Origin: Paraphoma chrysanthemicola
Lineage: Eukaryota > Ascomycota > Dothideomycetes > Pleosporales > Phaeosphaeriaceae
Assembly (NCBI GenBank): GCA_020744225.1
Contig: JAGMWG010000019.1
Span: forward strand, 682,001 to 746,000
DNA: 64,000 bases
Direction: 5' to 3'
In this document: piece by piece, positions 44,374 to 54,060 of the stretch
Layout: every line of letters begins with the position of its first letter
Position numbering within the stretch: position 1 is the stretch's first letter
Program-made: the position numbers and the translations under genes
The notes under the pieces: model-generated
Told to the model about the DNA's origin: nothing
What the model saw: only the letters and a program-made list of their open reading frames with translations
The model's database searches: none

Positions 44374-44825
44374 GTAGTCGGTGATGTGTCTGTGAAGAAG
44401 GAAGAAGTTTTTTCCTTGTAGGATCAAAATGGCAATGGCAATGGCACTTTTTGTAGCACTTGGTACTACTACGCGTTTTAAAGTATAGATTTCCTCTTTT
44501 ACTTTTTATTAAGCTTTAGATTGGCGGGTATGCCAGTTTTGTATTACTTGGTATTTGGAAGCACTTTGAGATAAAACGGGGGTTGGAGTGGAGTGGTAAG
44601 GTCTGAAGGAAGAAAGATAGCGCTGATAGTAGAGGGGAATAGAGAGGGTCGAAGTGAATAAGTGAAATACGAAGCAAGGAATCCATAATCAAAACTTTTT
44701 CATCGCCATATTATTCCCACGTCTTTGAGAATTTCGTTGTATGTATACTGTAGTATACATACAATCGCCATAATACAACCACAAAAGCCACCATCTAATC
44801 CAAGTATGTACTCACTCATGCCTTC
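44374..44825. other. intergenic, convergent 3' ends
   Basis: This 452 bp separates the convergent elongase and Apc10 genes. It is AT-rich, fitting 3' untranslated regions. Nothing else was seen. Confidence 0.5.
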
Positions 44826-46094
44826 TCAGCGTAAACTCTCCTCCCCAAACCCCCCCTTCCCTAACTCATATCTATCCAAATCCTCATCCTCATCCCTCCT
44901 CTTTCCTCTTCCTCCCGCCGCTATACCTCCACCTCCACCTCCACCTCCAAGCGCACCCCCAAGCGCACCACCTTGCTCCCTCCTCCTCACTCCACCCCGT
45001 CCCTCCTTCTCCTCGCTCCGGGCAAAGACCTGCAAGCCGCGCAAATGCGTGTCCTTGCCGTTTTGGTGGTTCTCCAGGATCTTGATCTGCAGCAAGTGTG
45101 CGCGGAGAACGGGCATGCGGTCTGGTGTCTGATTCTGCGGCGGGTGTGTGGGTTGGGGATTTGGGGAGAGGGCGGCGAAGGGGAGGCGAGGAGTGGGACG
45201 GGGGAGGGAAGGGAGGTTGGGAGTGAGATGAGGATTATTGGGGCCAAGATTAGCGGGAGTTATGAGGGAAGGTGTTGTTTGTGGGTGGTAAGTTGGTGTT
45301 TGATTGGGGTTGTGTTGGCGGGGATCTTGGTGTGGTGTATGTTGCTGTTGCTGTTGTTGTTGCGGAGTTTGGTGCTGGTCGATATGTTGTTGTTGTGGGT
45401 TGTTATTCTCTGAATCGGAACTCGCGTCGTGGCCAGGTGCTCCAGCAGCCGTGCCGTTCGCTCCTGTACCTATTTCCTGCCCATGCGCTGCGTCTAGCGT
45501 TCTGACATCTCCTTCTTCGTCATCATCGGCATCGTCATCTGGGTCTCCGACCTGGTCAAATGGAACCCACACCCATCCGCGCGGATTCTCGAGACTCAGT
45601 TCGCTCCACTGCTGTAGATCGTTCATCCCACTTCCAGCAAGAAACAGAATTCTTGTCGGCGTGTAACTCTCATCTTGTTCGAAGTCAAGATACAATCTTA
45701 GCCCTACGATTCTGACGAGCTTGAAAAAGTGAATGTTCAGATAGTGCGGCTGCGGACCATCGCTCTGCCAGAACAAACTCGTGCTTGGATGCCGCAGTTG
45801 AGGAATCGAGCATCCAGGTTTACTCGAAGACACAGTCCAAGAAGCTAGGGTGCTGATTTCGCGTAGATGTGGGCCTGGAGGGTCGAGGTTCAGAGCCTGA
45901 GTTTGCGCCGCAACGAGTAAGTCCTCGTCGTCTTCGGACGGATCATCTTCACCTTCGACGCCGACGAGTTCGCCGTCCATGTCTTCATCGTCGACGGCGC
46001 TAGGCCCCATGCGCGGCGCGCCGGGGAAGACGTCGGTTTCGCTGTCTGTGTCTTGGTCATGGGGCGGTGGTGCGCGGTTGCGCAGCGAGGGCAT
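44826..46094 (-). CDS. DOC1: APC/C subunit Apc10/Doc1
   Basis: Anaphase-promoting complex subunit 10, which helps Cdh1/Cdc20 form the D-box receptor and promotes processive ubiquitination. The single open frame starts at the first ATG (46094; MPSLRNRAPPPHDQD) and gives 422 residues; the frame stays open farther upstream without an ATG, so an extra 5' exon is possible. The Doc domain begins at LREISTLASWTVSSSKPGCSIPQLRHPSTSLFWQSDGPQPHYLNI-type sequence (about residues 75-120) and continues HFFKLVRIVGLRLYLDFEQDESYTP and NPRGWVWVPFDQVG. It is then interrupted by about 145 residues of Asp-, Gln-, Pro- and Asn-rich sequence before resuming at MPVLRAHLLQIKILENHQNGKDTHLRGLQVFA. The C-terminus has a run of eight glycines and ends in Leu-Arg, matching the Ile-Arg-type tail that binds TPR subunits. 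Confidence 0.88.
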   Translation of the reverse strand: MPSLRNRAPPPHDQDTDSETDVFPGAPRMGPSAVDDEDMDGELVGVEGEDDPSEDDEDLLVAAQTQALNLDPPGPHLREISTLASWTVSSSKPGCSIPQLRHPSTSLFWQSDGPQPHYLNIHFFKLVRIVGLRLYLDFEQDESYTPTRILFLAGSGMNDLQQWSELSLENPRGWVWVPFDQVGDPDDDADDDEEGDVRTLDAAHGQEIGTGANGTAAGAPGHDASSDSENNNPQQQHIDQHQTPQQQQQQQHTPHQDPRQHNPNQTPTYHPQTTPSLITPANLGPNNPHLTPNLPSLPRPTPRLPFAALSPNPQPTHPPQNQTPDRMPVLRAHLLQIKILENHQNGKDTHLRGLQVFARSEEKEGRGGVRRREQGGALGGALGGGGGGGGIAAGGRGKRRDEDEDLDRYELGKGGFGEESLR

Positions 46095-47292
46095 GGTGGG
46101 CACGAAGCGGGTAAGCCAAGCGGGTGGTGCTTTGGTCACCTTTCGAGTTGTATACCTGGTGGAGGAACGCGAGATATGCAGGGATTGCGGATTGGGTGTG
46201 GAGTCTGGGGTTGCAGGTGAGAGGCGGTCCACACAGGCTGGACCTGGAGCGATGGACAAATGGAGACCTCAGTCCGGGATGTGGTTTCACAGCTGCAGTA
46301 TCGTGGCGTTGCAAGACGTTGGATTTGTTGTCGTACAAGGCTTGCGCGGTGGTTGGTGGGCTGCGTAGTCCGTCCGTGTTTGACTTGTCGTCGCGATTGA
46401 CAACATAAGATTCCGCAACGCTGCAAGTGCCTGTGATGATTTTCCCAGTCCTAGCTCTTGTTCGCAATGCGACTATTGCTTTTCGCGCATCTGGCGCGTC
46501 GTTGAGGGTCGTGGCCAGGGTCTGTTTTGGGTGGTTGCAGAAAGGAAAGACCTGGCCCGAGCGTCTGAGGTTCCATTCTCGTCTCCCACGCGCCTACGTT
46601 CGGGTCACACAACATGCCTTTCTCTGCAAACTGCAAAACCCGCCAATTGATGTTATTGGAACTCCCGAGGACGTCCCAACGCCTCCAGGTTGACACTATG
46701 CGACATATCGCGGCTCAGGTGAAAGTGGTGGATGGCATCGCGATGTCCTGTCGATCGAACATCCAGGAGGGCATTGACATCGTATGCCCATGAAGATAGC
46801 GTCAGAAATGGTAACAAAACAATTGAATAGGAAAATGAAAATCGCCGTGGTTCTCAGGTGGCCTCATAAGTGTGCTTTTTCGTCTCCGCTTTTCAGGAGA
46901 CGCGATATTTACTTTTGCTGTCAGCACGTAGCTCCCAAACAAACCCATCCTTCAGCTTTTCTGCATCCTCTGCAACGGTCCTTTTTCCTCTTCGAGACGC
47001 GTGCGACCTGTTAATCTCGTCGTCGCGGTTTGTCCCACGTTGTGTAGCCACGCTTCCAACGTGGCTTGCAGCACCGCTATGGTTCCTAGATCTGCTTGCT
47101 CCTGATATGCTGCCACTCAGCCACCATCGGTCCTCGGGCAGCCATCTTTCGCCTGTTATTATTCTCATCAAATTTTCAACGTCTTCGTCTACCGCGTCAA
47201 CGTATTTCTGTCGATCTCGAGTTCTGCGCGGGCCATGACGCTCGTTCCTCGTTCTGCCTAGCTTCAATCAGATTCGAACATCTATCGAGAGG
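46095..47292. promoter_or_regulatory. divergent intergenic region
   Basis: This 1.2 kb separates the Apc10 gene (minus) and the first rhodopsin-domain gene (plus). The first 165 bp (46095-46259) is an open extension of the Apc10 frame and could be coding if an upstream exon exists. No other gene was recognised. Confidence 0.45.
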
Positions 47293-48701
47293 ATGGCGCG
47301 GCACAGCGACGACAGCACAGCCAAGTCGGGTGAACAATCGGAGAGGATAACGATCGTATTCCTGGCTCTTTCATGGGCATTCATAATGTTGAGGATATTC
47401 ACTCGAACATACATCATGTCAAACTTTGGCTGGGATGATTCAACCATGATACTTGCTGGCGTAAGGCTTCAGTTCATCACACGTCGAGAATTACGGTGCT
47501 AATGCTTCTAAGTTGATATTCGCAGTCTACTGTGCGGCACTCTTGTACATTGGCTCCAATGGCGGAGGTACACACATACTCGATATACCGCGACTTCAAT
47601 TGCTCACAAAGGTCATATATCCTTATGTTTTTGTCCTGCTGTACTAACTAAAACAGTGGGTTGTCGTTAGTGAAGCAACATATATCATTGCCACTATGAC
47701 GCTCAAAATTTCCTTGGGTATTTTCTTTGTGCGCATCGTCGTCAAGCCGTGGCAGGTTGGCATCATCTATGTCAATGTCGGGATCAATATCTTCTCGTCC
47801 GCTGCAGCTTTCTTCTACTGCCTGTTCAGATGCGGACCAGATCTGGATAGATATGCTGTGCAGCAGGTTCTTGATAAGTGTACACCACAGACATTAGATC
47901 GTTTCGTTGCCTACCAGCAGGCAGCAGTCACGACAATGACCGACCTTATATTTCTCATCATGCCATTAATCATACTCTGGAATGCGAATATGTCCCGGCA
48001 ATCAAAGATTTCAGTAGGCTTCATTCTCAGCCTGGCAGCTCTGTAAGTACAAGAGCACAACGTCTGTTGTGGGAGCGGTTTGGTATGTTTTACTGACTTG
48101 CGTCAGTGGTGTGATCTGTTCCATACTTCGCTTCCGCTATGTGGATGGCCTGACACAGGTCGACGACTTCTTTTGGAATGCCGTCAACATTTCCATCTGG
48201 TCGACCATCGAGTGCGGCGCAAGCATTATCGCAGGCTGTCTTGCGACCCTTCGGCCGCTTCTCAAGCGCATCGTCACCACTTCCGTCGTTTCAAGTTCGC
48301 TAGGTAGTTGTGTAAAGCATGTCGGCCGCAGTTTCCGGTTAAGTGAACGATCCCAACCGCAAAATTTGCCGCAGCACAACAGCCAAGCAAGTATTGGGCA
48401 TAGCCAGGCGACGAAAAGCACGGAGAACAAGACGGAACGAACGTTGTCGAATGATGAAGCGACACTGGCCGAGTTCCTAGCGAGGCCTGGTGAGGAGGTC
48501 ATCCCAATGGGTAACGGAGCTGGGACGAGTCGAAATGCTGCACATCAGGTCCTAAAAACCGACGATATGGTCGACTTTCCGTGGCCTGCCAATCCAAAGC
48601 GGACGAAGAGACAGACTATACACGCAACGTGGACGCTTAGACGAGGTATCGGCAGTGATGGACGAACCGCAGGCCTCAATGAGAGTGGGAATATGGCATG
48701 A
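47293..48701 (+). CDS. rhodopsin-domain (Pth11/SAT5-like) seven-span membrane protein
   Basis: Exons 47293-47460, 47513-47611, 47657-48042 and 48107-48701 (introns 52, 45 and 64 bp) give 415 residues with about seven hydrophobic spans. It belongs to the fungal integral-membrane family called rhodopsin domain or Pth11-like, an expanded group of putative surface receptors. Motifs typical of the family are RIFTRTYIMSNFGWDDSTMIL after span 1, ISLGIFFVRIV in span 4, and the WSTIECGASIIAGCLATLRPLLKRI block at the last span. The extracellular loop carries CGPDLDRY and KCTPQTLDRF, with two Cys likely to be disulfide-linked. The remaining 150 residues form a hydrophilic cytoplasmic tail rich in Ser and Arg. 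The ligand is unknown; no CFEM domain is present. Confidence 0.86.
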
Positions 48702-49495
48702 AGGAAGAGAGACACGATTAGAGTTATGGCCGAGAGACTTCTCTTATGCACAGGTCCTTGAAACCTTCGGACCAACCGCGACTCCAGGTCATAAGAAGTC
48801 AGGCAATTGACAATCTGTTGGTATATCTACTCGAGGGCCGCAAGCATCCGGACGTTTATCGTTTGCGCCAGTCACCCACGGGAAGGACGTCGATCAGATG
48901 CAAGCCAAGGTACACTATCATCTGGTGACTGCAGCATCAGACTAGGCTTCTCCGTTCAAGGAACAATTCGAAAACGTCTCAATCCGACCCCATTGCCTTC
49001 CAGGAACTCAATATCCGATACGGCTTCATTGTGTGCAGCTTCCTGCTTGTGAGCACTGCCTCCAACGAAGGTCTGCTCGCTGCCAATCTTGACAGCTTTA
49101 GTATCCAACGTCTCGGAAGCGAATACCCAGTCGTGCTGAGCTGCTTCAATGCCCTTCTCGTTGTTCCCACGGATGAGGTAGCGATTATCCCATCGAACTA
49201 TTCTCTGTATGGCTTGGACATCCGACGGGCCGAGATGGATAGGTATTGAAAAGGTAGCTACTGGTTTCTATAAAAGGTCTACGCAAGAAGAAGCGCACGG
49301 TAAGCTCGTTGCCTTAAGCATTAGCATTCGTGCGGATCTAACGGTACCTTTTAATACAGCTGAATAATATCTACACCCAACACTGCTTAAATGTTGCATA
49401 CAAGACAGCTCTTCCTCTAGATAGCACTCTGATATCTGCTAGTATCACTGCTCCAAAACATTTTGGCTTCAACGCCCTCACATTCCGCACTTCCC
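48702..49495. other. intergenic
   Basis: This 794 bp follows the rhodopsin-domain gene and precedes the decayed paralogue. An open frame at 49031-49249 lacks recognised motifs. It may include more degraded coding sequence but none is supported. Confidence 0.4.
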
Positions 49496-50102
49496 TCAAT
49501 CGTCTTTTCCTGCAGTATTCAGCATCTCCTTCTCCTTCTTTGCGTCTAAGTCATAGCGAAACTTTGCAAACTCTTCATGGAACAATTCTTCGTTCAGTAC
49601 CGTAATAAGTGCTCGGAGACGAGGAAGTGCTGCGTGAAGTGCGTTCTTTTAAGCACCTACTCAATTGCCTCATCCGTAACCTCTCTGAACTGCTCACGAA
49701 GGGATTTGACACTATCCTACAGACTCGCTTCGCGCCATGCGTGATCAATTGCTTGTGTATGAGAGCTTTAATTGTTTGCATTGTGGCGATGTCGGTGCCA
49801 ACATCATCGGCGAAGGGCAGCAACCTGTCGTACGCCCGATGGATGATATCCACATACTTCATGTAGACCCGAATCACTTCCCCTGCGCTTAGAGATTTCC
49901 TTATCACTCAGGATTGTCATTAGCTTGATCTCGTCCAGTCCCTGGTAGATGCAGCGAAGAGTCACGCGAAGACTGGCTGGTCGTTGGAGCCAAATGTATA
50001 AGCCTTCGAATGTCAAACCTGTCTGCGCATCTTCTACTAAGCCCAAATGCATTTCGTTGACGATGTCCTCAAAAGGTCGCGGCGGCTTGAAGTCTTCCAA
50101 AG
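49496..50102 (-). pseudogene. decayed tandem copy of exon 2 of the gene at 50784-52017
   Basis: A broken paralogue of the second exon of the neighbouring gene. Matching segments, in order on the minus strand: LEDFKPPRPFEDIVNEMH (neighbour LEDLPVPAPFEETVNRLH), TFEGLYIWLQRPASLR (TYEGLWDFLQRPRTLR), AYDRLLPFADDV (VYAEMVALSDDM), KRTHFTQHF (DRTHFTRHF) and LRALITVLNEELFHEEFAKF (MRALVSLTAGDTLCEHLGDF). These fall in different frames, so at least three frameshifts separate them. In addition a TAG stop sits inside EAIE-stop-VLKRTHFT where the neighbour has EQVYLDRTHFT; a CAG to TAG change would explain it. A splice-acceptor-like CACCCAG precedes 50102, as at the intact exon 2. The matching sequence ends at a TGA at 49496. 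No N-terminal exon copy was convincingly found. Confidence 0.75.
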
Positions 50103-50783
50103 CTGGGTGCACCATTTGAGTTGTATTAGCACTTCTCTGACACTCGCAAGTGCGCATTTCGTTTTGCCTTTTTCAAGTCCTTAACAACCTAGAATTCACA
50201 CCTGTCTGGATTTGGTCCTTCCTCTTTGAGGGGCGTGTTTCAATCGGAAGACGGTACATTTCAGACGTAACAAGATGTGATCGGAACACTCTCGTCATGC
50301 TTTTGGTGTACAGAAAAGAGGTAAGAGCCATGCCTGCTAAAGACTCGAAGATACACATCTTTGCTCTCGTGTTACTCCTTCCTATGCACGACCATTCGGC
50401 TTTGCGGGGCTTTTAGGAGTCCTCTAATGAAAAGCCACACAACGTGAACGGCGGCCCTAATGTGTAGGCTTTATACTGACTGAAAATGCCTAGAAACAAT
50501 GCATGGAGGAGCAAGCACAATTAGTGAAGCGCCAGTTCATAACGCGCCCTCCGAACATCTGTGCGGGGGCCATCGACATGGCACCGCAAAGTATGGGCAC
50601 GCAGGCACATCGATATAGCATCAGTATGAGAAAGTCTCGGTAGTACAATCCACACTGTTGGCCCCATCACTAGTTTTTGAAGAAGCCCATGTCGGATAAA
50701 CGCCTGCATGGATGGCGCTTGGCAGAAAGGGCCGGAAAGAGCCGCCGCCAAGTTCGCACGCCTCCACACCCAAACCGCTTCTT
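50103..50783. other. spacer between tandem copies
   Basis: This 680 bp lies between the pseudogene and the intact paralogue. The minus-strand open frame at 50173-50358 may be a remnant of the lost first exon of the pseudogene, but similarity to the intact exon 1 is too weak to claim. Confidence 0.35.
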
Positions 50784-52017
50784 CTATAACTCGTCCCTTG
50801 TCTCACGCAGACCCTTTCCGAAGTCGCCCAGATGCTCACAAAGCGTATCTCCAGCCGTCAATGAGACAAGCGCTCTCATCATCTTGAAATGCCTTGTGAA
50901 GTGAGTTCTGTCCAGGTACACTTGCTCCTTGCTCGTCATGCCCTGCGCGAATTGCTGCTTCATGATGGTTTCCTTATGCGCGGCATCGGCAGACTGCCAT
51001 TCTTGTAGCAACTTCTTGGGAATGGAAGTCTTCTGCTCTTTGAGGCTGATCATGTGCGCCTCCATGTCATCAGACAAGGCCACCATCTCCGCGTACACGT
51101 CACGAAGTTCCGGACCGTACTTAGTGATCCCAGCGTCAATCTTCCGAGCGCGAGATGCTTCGCTTTCATCGGGCAAGTCGATCAGCGCGGCCACTTTGAC
51201 CAAGCGTTGTTGGATACGGAGGGCCTTGATACGCAGCGTGCGTGGCCGTTGCAAGAAGTCCCAGAGACCTTCATACGTGAGGTGGTGCCTTGCCTCGTCA
51301 ATGGACATGTGATGAAGCCGGTTAACGGTCTCTTCGAATGGAGCCGGCACCGGAAGATCTTCAAGCTCTTGATGATCCTTCTGGTACATATTAGCGCCGT
51401 CTCTAACCATCATCGTGTCTGCTTACATTTAGCAGCAGGTTGAGCTGCGCCTGGCCGTCGTATCCCAAGTCCTGCAGATACTTTATGAGGTAGGCGAGCT
51501 TCTCGGCAGCCCGGCTCTTCGCATCCACCAGCAGTGTGACTTGCTCCACTTTCTCCGCGAATGTTTGCTTACTCTCCCGCTGGAACTTTCTCAATGGCTG
51601 CTTCTGAGAGGTTGATGCGCGATCATCGGTTGCTGTGGAAGGTACGTGCGATGGGGTTCGTGTCGTTTGGGTGCTCCGTCGGGCAGCTACGACGTAAGCA
51701 TCTTTGGCGAGCTGCTTGTACTCCCATTTACGTCGAGTCAACTCTGCTTCCCTCGTTCCGGCATCGGTGATCGGGCGCCTCAACGCGGCGGTGTGCACCG
51801 TCAAATCTAGCGGTGGTATCGCAAGTGCGGGCGGCGCAGGCTTGCCATTCGGCAATGTAGCGAAGACGCCGTCTGGATAGTTGGTGTGGAAACGGCCCCA
51901 TATAAGATAGTGGAGCATCAGGGAATACTCAAGGTCTCTATCAGATGGCTGACAGTCGGAAACGAGCTCACACCCGGTGTCGGCATCGAGCACTAGCAGA
52001 CTGGTGGGTGAGGCCAT
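50784..52017 (-). CDS. hypothetical helical protein, member of a locally duplicated family
   Basis: Exons 52017-51427 and 51380-50784 (46 bp intron, branch GCTAATATG) encode 395 residues. The family is not recognised. The start was placed at the first ATG (MASPTSLLVLDADTG). The N-terminal part contains LEYSLMLHYLIWGRFHTNYPDG, followed by a Ser/Thr/Gln-rich segment. From residue 165 onward the protein is strongly helical and charged (EKVEQVTLLVDAKSRAAEKL, TIMKQQFAQGMTSKEQVYL). The second exon includes LTYEGLWDFLQRPRTLRIKALRIQQRLVKV. No signal peptide, zinc-binding cluster or membrane span is seen, so it is likely cytosolic or nuclear. A decayed copy of its second exon lies just downstream at 49496-50102, so the gene was duplicated in tandem and one copy lost. 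Confidence 0.7.
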
Positions 52018-52196
52018 CGCGTCCGTAGAGTCGGTAGGACGATTGACGATCAAAGGTGCGGCCAAAATTGGTACAGGTACTGGTAGAGAGCAAACAGCAT
52101 AGGGCCGCGCTAGCAAACCTTGGCCACTACTCTCACTCAGCGACCCAAGATTCCGCGCTCACTCTCTCAAGACCAATCCTTACACAGTCAAGCACC
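52018..52196. promoter_or_regulatory. compact divergent promoter region
   Basis: Only 179 bp separates the ATG at 52017 (minus) and the ATG at 52197 (plus). If both are genes they share this upstream region. No specific site was identified. Confidence 0.3.
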
Positions 52197-52611
52197 ATGT
52201 ACCAACTCTTTATCAGCAGCAACCGATCCACGAGAAAATCATCATTGTCGTCATCCACGAACGACGCGCGGCAGGAGATGCTGTGAAAGAATCGTGCGGA
52301 ATTGGAACGCGAAAAGAAGGAGATGGAAGAGGAGAGAAGAGGCGGAACGTAAGGTGAAGACAGCGCAGTTGTCACCTGAAATTAGAGCCACGTATGCTCC
52401 GAGTTGATTCACTATAAACTGACTGATGTACAGGAATTCGCTGCCAATAGAGATGCGCTTCGTCCGAAACTCACAGAGGTCTCGGCGCCATACGGACCGT
52501 AAGGGCCCCTTGTTAATAGCTGTCCCGGCGGAGGCAATGCAGTTTGCGAGGATGGTTCGTGTATATTTCTTAACACGGCTGCGAGGAGGAAAAAGAGTGA
52601 TAGATATTTGA
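52197..52611 (+). pseudogene. small charged gene interrupted by an in-frame TGA
   Basis: Possible small gene with one internal stop. The frame starts at ATG 52197 (MYQLFISSNRSTRKSS), meets TGA at 52284-52286, then continues in the same frame with KNRAELEREKKEMEEERRGGT, a convincing charged coiled coil. A GTAAGG donor at 52349 and a TGTACAG acceptor ending at 52433 (85 bp intron, branch CTGACTGA) keep this frame into NSLPIEMRFVRNSQRSRRHTDRKGP. Open frame then runs to TGA at 52609-52611. A CGA to TGA change would produce the stop. Without it the product would be about 109 residues. The alternatives are that translation starts after the stop, or that the whole signal is fortuitous. Function is not known. 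Confidence 0.4.
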
Positions 52612-53974
52612 AGTTGTTCAGCAGTACTGATAGATGTACTCTATTAGTAACTAAAATGTTTCCAAGATAGCCAGGACCGCTAATGTGGGTTTTTGCAACG
52701 GACTCAAGACAGTGGTGAGAGTACGATGCTTGTGCACGTTTACTGAATCTGTAGCTCTATGGTGAGACCGAACCATGTTGCAGCGATTCAATGTCGGAGC
52801 ATAATGGAGTCTCCAGCGACCTTTGGTGTGTGCCTTCAAGGATAACTAGGACAACGACGGGTAGTTGATATATACTTGAGGCCACACAGGCACATGTGTA
52901 GAGTTGCTACGTTTTCTTTTGAGTGCTCTTGGGATTAGACAGGATAGTCGATGCGCTTTTTCGAGTGGCACGCAAGAGACAGGCGTGTTGGGAGCACTCA
53001 TGCGCGAGTGCATGAGTGTTTTGGTCGATGAACAGTCCGAAGCTGAGTATACTAGCTCCTATACACACCAAATCTGCCTCCGAGGGGTATTGAGATCGGG
53101 AGCGACCTGTTAGGTGAGCCCCACTTCCCTTGGGCATCGTTTTTTGGCTTTCCAGACTTTTTTTGCCGATTGTTTCTCAAGGTTGAGTACCGACCTTGAG
53201 ATGGCATGAATGTGTAAGCCACTTTCGCTTCTTGGGGAGTGCATGCTGATGTATTGGTTCGGTCGGGCATCAAGACCGATGCTGATACTATGGAGCGTTG
53301 CGGAGAGTAGTGGTCCATATAAAGTATACCGAAACACAGAAGCGGAAGCATTTGTCATGCAGTCGATTTGAATAATGGATGAGTGTACGAGAAGCGTGGT
53401 AGAGCGGGTCGCAATCTCAGAAGCTTGGTTTCTGGACCTGAATGATGACACCATTTCTGGCATCCCCATATGTCGAAGTATTGCTCTTTGACTGGGAAGC
53501 TGAGCATGTACTTTCTATCGTCGTTAACTTAATATCTCGAAAACCTAAGTTTGCAGAAGTTGAGAATATTGCGCGTCAGATACACCTGCGACAGCGTCCC
53601 ATGAGAACAATCAGTGCTCAGGTACAGCACACTGAGGCCTAAAGTATAAGTCAAGATGTACAAGATAGACCAGCATGGTCACGATGCTCAAGACTCGGTG
53701 ACAAAAATCTACAGGTCAAAAGCCAATCTTTCAACGCAACGCATCACTTCACTGCACCCTATTGCATCTTTCGAATGCTTCACCACGAAACTATACGAAT
53801 ACCGAGGCTTATCCTACTCTATTTCGATGGTCACACTGTCCTCAAGATGGATGTTGGCACGTGGGTGCCAAGATTCCGACCACAATGTGAAATTCACCGC
53901 TACATGCACTCGGGACGCCACAGAGCTATCCCAGCATGACCAGGGAGGCAAAATGAGTCTGGAAAGGCAAAAAA
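52612..53974. other. 1.4 kb intergenic region
   Basis: No gene was supported between the interrupted small gene and the tRNA. Several 60-120 codon open frames occur on both strands without recognisable motifs. Confidence 0.45.
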
Positions 53975-54060
53975 CGATGCCCAAGGGGCTCGAACCCTCA
54001 ACCTTTGGTGATACTGCTTTCAAACCGAAAACCAACGCGCTACCATTGCGCCAAGGCACC
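53975..54060 (-). tRNA. tRNA-Arg (UCG) with a 14 nt intron
   Basis: The minus strand reads a full cloverleaf from 54060 to 53975. The acceptor arm GGTGCCT pairs with GGGCATC (two G-U wobbles). The D arm is GCGC-AATGGTA-GCGC. The anticodon stem TTGGT pairs with ACCAA across the loop TTTCGG...C, so positions 34-36 read TCG, which decodes CGA (Arg). A 14 nt intron (TTTGAAAGCAGTAT) sits at the canonical 37/38 site, and its GAAA can pair with the TTTC of the loop as expected for tRNA introns. The T arm is GAGGG-TTCGAGC-CCCTT, with a clear B box. A run of T follows the discriminator base on the transcribed strand, the usual Pol III terminator. Confidence 0.9.

Noticed and set aside
46095..46259. 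N-terminal extension of the Apc10 frame
   Set aside because: The frame is open but starts with a TTG and has no ATG; it was left out of the coding call and noted as a possible upstream exon.
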